64,000 bases of DNA from NCBI RefSeq assembly GCF_001723055.1, contig NZ_MDCR01000009.1, positions 1 through 64,000 of the forward strand. Direction: 5' to 3'. The notes beneath the pieces are model-generated. The model made no database searches, was not told where the DNA came from, and was given only the letters and a program-made list of their open reading frames with translations. A program made the position numbers and the translations under genes. Below are positions 60,256-64,000 of this stretch, piece after piece (the stretch's first letter is position 1; every line of letters starts with the position of its first letter). The stretch comes from Streptomyces niveus. GTDB lineage: Bacteria > Actinomycetota > Actinomycetes > Streptomycetales > Streptomycetaceae.

Positions 60256-61563
60256 ATGGCAGACATCACCGACAGCGGCACAGCCGCGAGCAAGTCCGGC
60301 CCACGGAAGTCGAGTTGGAGGTACATCGGCCCCGGCATCGTCGTGGCCGCGACCGGTGTGGGGGCCGGCGACCTGGTCGCCACCCTCATCGCGGGCAGCA
60401 AGTTCGGCTACACGCTGCTCTGGGCGGCCGTCATCGGCTGCGTCGTGAAGATCTCGCTCGCCGAGGCGGCCGGCCGCTGGCATCTCGCCACCGGCCGCAC
60501 CCTGTTCGAGGGCTGGCGCAGCCTCGGGCAGTGGACCACGGTCTACTTCGCGGTGTACGTCGTGGTCTGGGGCTTCGTCTACGGCGCGACCGCCATGTCC
60601 TCCAGCGCGCTGCCGATCGTCGCGCTCTTCCCCGACGGTCCCGGCCTCAAGACGTGGGCGGTGATCACGGGCCTGATCGGCCTGGTCTTCGTCTGGTTCA
60701 ACCAGTACGCCGTCTTCGAGAAGGTCATGACGGTCCTGATCGGCATCATGTTCGTGGTGGTGGTGTACGTCGCGATACGCGTCGCGCCCGACTTCGGCGC
60801 GAGCTTCGCCGGTCTCCTGCCGGTGCTTCCCGACGGCTCGCTGCTCTACACACTGGGTCTGATCGGCGGTGTGGGCGGCACCATCACGATGGCCGCGTAC
60901 GGGTACTGGGTCAACGCCAAGGGCTGGACCGACACCGGGTGGATGAAGGTGATGCGGCTGGACAACCGCGTCGCGTACATCACCACCGGCATCTTCGTCG
61001 TCGCGATGCTGATCGTCGGCGCCGAGCTGCTGCACGCCTCGCAGATCGCCCTCACCAAGGGCGACCAGGGGCTGGTGGACCTCGGGGCCGTCCTGGAGGA
61101 GCGCTTCGGCGCCACGACGGCCAAGCTCTTCCTGGTCGGGTTCTTCGCCACGTCCTTCTCGTCGCTGATCGGCGTGTGGCACGGCGTCAGCCTGATGTTC
61201 GCGGACTTCGTGGAGCGCTGGCAGCTGGACCGCAAGGGCGTCCCGGTCGACGAGGGGACGGTGGCAGAGGTCGCGGCGGGCAGGCGCGAGCGGTCGCTGC
61301 CGTTCCGGGCGTATCTGCTCTGGCTCACGTTCCCGCCGATCACGCTGCTCTTCCTGGACCAGCCGTTCGGCCTGGTCGTGGGCTACGGCGTACTGGGTGC
61401 CTTCTTCATGCCCTTCCTGGCGCTCACGCTGCTGTGGTTGCTCAACTCCTCTCGTACGCCGCCGGAATGGCGTAACGGCAAACTGAGCAACACCATGCTC
61501 GCGGCGGGCGGACTGCTGTTCGTCGTGCTGTGCGTGCAGCAGGTGCGGGACCTGCCCTGGTGA
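60256..61563 (+). CDS. Nramp-related transporter lacking the DPGN metal site
   Basis: The 435-residue membrane protein has 11 predicted helices and an Nramp fold. The first helix reads GPGIVVAATGVGAGDLVATLIAGSKFGYTLLW. The flanking GPG and FGY.LLW are classic Nramp, but DPGN, which coordinates Mn or Fe, is replaced by TGVGAGD. Helix 6 has GGVGGTITMAAYGYW instead of the MPH motif. The transported ion therefore cannot be assumed to be Mn or Fe. Nramp-related magnesium transporters also lack these residues. GGAGG is eight bases before ATG 60256. Confidence 0.88.
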   Translation: MADITDSGTAASKSGPRKSSWRYIGPGIVVAATGVGAGDLVATLIAGSKFGYTLLWAAVIGCVVKISLAEAAGRWHLATGRTLFEGWRSLGQWTTVYFAVYVVVWGFVYGATAMSSSALPIVALFPDGPGLKTWAVITGLIGLVFVWFNQYAVFEKVMTVLIGIMFVVVVYVAIRVAPDFGASFAGLLPVLPDGSLLYTLGLIGGVGGTITMAAYGYWVNAKGWTDTGWMKVMRLDNRVAYITTGIFVVAMLIVGAELLHASQIALTKGDQGLVDLGAVLEERFGATTAKLFLVGFFATSFSSLIGVWHGVSLMFADFVERWQLDRKGVPVDEGTVAEVAAGRRERSLPFRAYLLWLTFPPITLLFLDQPFGLVVGYGVLGAFFMPFLALTLLWLLNSSRTPPEWRNGKLSNTMLAAGGLLFVVLCVQQVRDLPW

Positions 61564-61584
61564 TCCGGGCCTGAGGGGAACGCG

Positions 61585-61617
61585 CGGTGGCGCCGTCGGA
61601 GTCCGACGGCGCCACCG
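61585..61617. terminator. Bidirectional terminator between Nramp-like and chitinase genes
   Basis: A nearly perfect 16-bp inverted repeat, CGGTGGCGCCGTCGGA with its complement and a minimal loop, lies between convergent genes. Confidence 0.85.
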
Positions 61618-61652
61618 GTCTGTGGGGGGTGGTTCGGGGTACGGCGCTGCGG

Positions 61653-62633
61653 CTACAGGCCGTGGACGTGCGGGCCGACCGCCTTGGACCAGGCGCTGCC
61701 CGCCGCGGCGTCCCAGTTGGTGGACCAGGTCATCGCGCCGCGCAGGTCCGGGTAGGTCTTGGACGGCTTGAAGGTCCCGCAGCCGGTGCCCTTCGTCAGA
61801 CAGTCCAGCGCGTTGTTGACGACGCTGGGATCGATGTAGCCGCCGCCCGCCGCACTCGGCGAGGCCGGTACGCCGATGCCGACCTGGGAGGGGTCGAGTC
61901 CGCCTTCGAGCTGGATGCAGGCGAGTGCGGTGAGGAAGTCGACGGAGCCCTGCGAGTAGACCTGTCCGTCGCAGCCGAGCATCGAACCGCTGTTGTAGTA
62001 CTGCATGTTGACGACGGTGAGGATGTCCTTCACCGCGAGCGCGGTCTTGAAGTACTCGTTGGACGTCGACTGCATGTCGATGGTCTGCGGCGCCATCGTG
62101 AGGACGAAGCCGTCGCCCGCCTGACCGGCGATCGACTTCAACGCCTGTGTCATATAGGTGGAGTTGAGGCCGTTCTCCAGATCGATGTCGACACCGTCGA
62201 AGCCGTACTCGTCGATCAGCCCGGACACGGAGTCCGCGAACGCCTTCGCGGACGCGTCGTCGTTGACCGCGACGGTGCCCTTCTCGCCGCCGATGGAGAT
62301 GACGACCGACTTGCCGGCGGCCTGCTTGGCGGCGACATCCGCCCTGAACTGCGCGTCGGTGTAACCGCCGAGACCGGCCGAGTCGAGGGTGAAGTCGACC
62401 TGCCCGGGAGTGCCGGTCGCGTCCGCGAAGGCGACGGCGATGATGTCGTAGTCGTCCTGGACCTCGGCAAGTGTCTGGACGGTGGCGCCGTTGTTGAAGT
62501 TCTGCCAGTAGCCGGTGACGGCGTGCGCCGGTACGGCGGCCGGCGCCGGGGCGGGTGCGGCATTGGCCGCGGGTACGGCCAGCGCGGCGGCGGCGAGAAC
62601 GCCTGCCGCGGCGAGGATCTTGAGCGTGTGCAC
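61653..62633 (-). CDS. Secreted GH18 chitinase, single domain
   Basis: The 326-residue protein has a signal peptide (LKILAAAGVLAAAALAVPAANA, cleavage near 25) and one GH18 TIM barrel. The catalytic motif DxxDxDxE is seen as FDGVDIDLEN, with the acid Glu near residue 148. The barrel strands VTGYWQNF, VVISIGGEKG and LTMAPQTIDM are present. It ends at GPHVHGL without a binding domain. GTG 62633 has GGAGG seven bases upstream. It should cleave chitin outside the cell. A DasR-type site in its promoter links it to N-acetylglucosamine control. The next gene upstream is a paralogue. Confidence 0.93.
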   Translation of the reverse strand: MHTLKILAAAGVLAAAALAVPAANAAPAPAPAAVPAHAVTGYWQNFNNGATVQTLAEVQDDYDIIAVAFADATGTPGQVDFTLDSAGLGGYTDAQFRADVAAKQAAGKSVVISIGGEKGTVAVNDDASAKAFADSVSGLIDEYGFDGVDIDLENGLNSTYMTQALKSIAGQAGDGFVLTMAPQTIDMQSTSNEYFKTALAVKDILTVVNMQYYNSGSMLGCDGQVYSQGSVDFLTALACIQLEGGLDPSQVGIGVPASPSAAGGGYIDPSVVNNALDCLTKGTGCGTFKPSKTYPDLRGAMTWSTNWDAAAGSAWSKAVGPHVHGL

Positions 62634-62704
62634 TGCATGGCCTCCGTGGGGGGAGAGGTGGGGGAGGTGCGGAACGGTGGCCACCGGTCCGTACCGCCGA
62701 ACAA

Positions 62705-62731
62705 ACTGGTCCAGACCATTGGCCTTGTCAA
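62705..62731 (-). promoter_or_regulatory. Chitinase promoter with DasR responsive element (dre)
   Basis: ACTGGTCCAGACCATT (62705-62720) differs at two positions from the dre consensus ACTGGTCTAGACCACT. A perfect TTGACA (62731-62726, minus strand) is the -35 element, and the dre covers the position of the -10, where DasR would block transcription. Confidence 0.7.
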
Positions 62732-62841
62732 GGGCCTGGACGAGATGGGCCGCTTCCGGCCGCGCCCGCGCGTGCAGCAGCGCCGCCGGGGGAGCGGCGG
62801 CGCTGCTGGTCTGTGCGTGGGGGTTGCGGGGGTTACGGAAG

Positions 62842-64000
62842 TTACGGAAGGGCGTGGACGTGCGGGCCGACCGCGTTCGACCAGGCGTTGCCGGCCGTCG
62901 CGTCCCAGTTGGTGGACCAGGTCATCGCGCCGCGCAGGCTCGGGTAGGTCTTGGACGGCTTGAAGTTGCCGCAGTTGGTGCCGCGCGTCAGACAGCTCAG
63001 CGCGTTGTTCACGATGGTCGGGGAGACGTAACCGCTGCCCGCGCCCCGGGTGGACGCCGGTACGCCGATGCCGACCTGGGAGGGGTCGAGTCCGCCTTCG
63101 AGCTGGATGCAGGCGAGGGCGGTGAGGAAGTCGACTGAGCCCTGTGAGTAGACCTGTCCGTCGCAGCCGAGCATCGAACCGCTGTTGTAGTGCTGCATGT
63201 TGACGACCGTGAGGATGTCCTTCACGGCCAGCGCGGTCTTGAAGTACTCGGTGCCGGTGTTCTGCATGTCGATGGTCTGCGGCGCCATGGTCAGGACCAT
63301 CCCGGAGCCGGCCTTCGCCGACAGCTGGCGCAACGCCTTCGTCATGTAGGTGGAGTTGATGCCGTGTTCGAGGTCGATGTCGATCCCGTTGAAGCCGTAC
63401 TCCTGCATCAGGGCGTAGGCGCTGTTCGCGAACGCCGTCGCCGAGGCGTCACTGTTGATCGTCACGTTGCCCAGCTCGCCGCCGACCGAGATGATCACGG
63501 ACTTGCCGGCGGCCTTCTTCGCGGCGATGTCGGACTTGAACTCGGCGACCCCGGAGTAGCCGAGCGCCGAACTGAGGTTGAAGACGATCTGGCCGGGCGT
63601 GGCCGTCGAGTCGGCGAAGGCGACGGCGATGATGTCGTACTGCGCCTGTACGTCCCTGAGCTTCTGGACGGTGGCGCCGTTGTTGAAGTTCTGCCAGTAC
63701 CCGGTCAGCGCGTGCCTCGGTACGGCGGGCCCGCCCGGGTCGCCGCCGCCCGGTGATGTCCGGCCGCTGACAGCGGCCGACTTGGCGGACTCGCCGACCG
63801 CGTTGGTCGCCGACACCTGGAACTGGTACGAGGTGGCTGCCGCGAGTCCGGTCACGGTCGCCGAAGTCCCGGTCGCCGTCTGGACCTTGGTCCCGTCCCG
63901 GTAGACGTTGTACCCGGTCGCGCCGCTCACCGCGTTCCAGCTCAGGGCCACCGACGACGAGGTCACGGCGCCGACACCGAGCCCGGCGGGCGTACCCGGC
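62842..64000 (-). CDS. Secreted GH18 chitinase with FnIII domain (5' part outside window)
   Basis: The visible 386 codons run off the right edge of the window, so the start and signal peptide are missing. A fibronectin type III domain comes first (VTSSSVALSWNAVSGATGYNVY and TSYQFQVSATNAVGES). A Ser/Gly/Pro linker leads to a GH18 barrel with the catalytic motif FNGIDIDLEHG, VIISVGGELG and LTMAPQTIDM. The barrel is a close paralogue of the one encoded at 61653-62633; the DNA is nearly identical over long stretches, for example around 61910-62010 and 63110-63210. A chitin-binding domain further upstream is likely but cannot be seen. Confidence 0.92.
   Translation of the reverse strand, partial: PGTPAGLGVGAVTSSSVALSWNAVSGATGYNVYRDGTKVQTATGTSATVTGLAAATSYQFQVSATNAVGESAKSAAVSGRTSPGGGDPGGPAVPRHALTGYWQNFNNGATVQKLRDVQAQYDIIAVAFADSTATPGQIVFNLSSALGYSGVAEFKSDIAAKKAAGKSVIISVGGELGNVTINSDASATAFANSAYALMQEYGFNGIDIDLEHGINSTYMTKALRQLSAKAGSGMVLTMAPQTIDMQNTGTEYFKTALAVKDILTVVNMQHYNSGSMLGCDGQVYSQGSVDFLTALACIQLEGGLDPSQVGIGVPASTRGAGSGYVSPTIVNNALSCLTRGTNCGNFKPSKTYPSLRGAMTWSTNWDATAGNAWSNAVGPHVHALP

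Overview
The window is high-GC actinobacterial DNA and almost certainly Streptomyces chromosome. The evidence is codon use with G/C at third positions, GTG and TTG starts, many 4-nt ATGA/GTGA overlaps, mycothiol chemistry (mca behind a SigR-type promoter), GTP-type PEP carboxykinase, a ClpP3/ClpP4/PopR set, a DasR-type site at a chitinase gene and a PhoP-type PHO box. From memory, the order hutH / L,D-transpeptidase / metB / sigma-like gene / ilvA / greA / DUF4307 / mca / pckA follows the conserved Streptomyces core. Species cannot be decided by reading.

Layout. 0.2-5 kb: hutH, a tiny secreted peptide, an acidic protein, a lipoprotein L,D-transpeptidase and a tandem GNAT. 5-7.7 kb: an ABC-F ATPase with a 10-residue aromatic leader peptide upstream, and a small APH-fold kinase. 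7.7-14.2 kb: two paralogous repeat-type membrane-anchored proteins, metB, a MarR/sigma-like/membrane-protein operon, and ilvA. 14.2-18.7 kb: a DrrAB-type ABC exporter, greA, DUF4307, mca. 18.9-25.2 kb: a large STAND/TPR ATPase, popR, clpP3-clpP4 and a SUKH-type protein. 25.4-28.2 kb: a small secreted M15-like protein and a DUF255 thioredoxin-domain protein.

28.4-35.2 kb holds four genes joined by 4-nt overlaps: a processive GT2, a GT39-like membrane glycosyltransferase, a polyprenyl-phosphate GT2 with GtrA domain, and a secreted galactose-oxidase-like copper radical enzyme with an Excalibur-type tail. This looks like a dedicated cell-envelope glycan system and is the best candidate for an under-described one. 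It is followed by TetR and TrhA (hemolysin III), pckA and a secreted LTD-nuclease.

41.4-49.5 kb is accessory DNA: methyltransferases, a MarR/hydrolase pair with a clear operator, an HTH-TPR regulator facing an RsbW-like ATPase, and a graspetide (ATP-grasp RiPP) locus whose maturase is frameshifted and fused to what looks like the tail of the cluster methyltransferase. 49.5-52.6 kb: an AlaA-type aminotransferase and a secreted choice-of-anchor-I protein behind a PHO box.

52.6-59.7 kb is a catabolic island: N-acyl-D-amino-acid deacylase and a D-serine-dehydratase-like PLP enzyme diverge from a PfkB kinase, IclR regulator, RidA and GntP/DsdX-type permease. The set fits import, deacylation and deamination of D-amino acids, with RidA clearing 2-aminoacrylate. 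59.7-64 kb: a Pro-rich protein, an Nramp-like transporter lacking the metal-binding DPGN motif, and two tandem GH18 chitinases, the second cut by the window edge. I found no rRNA, tRNA, CRISPR array or intact insertion sequence.
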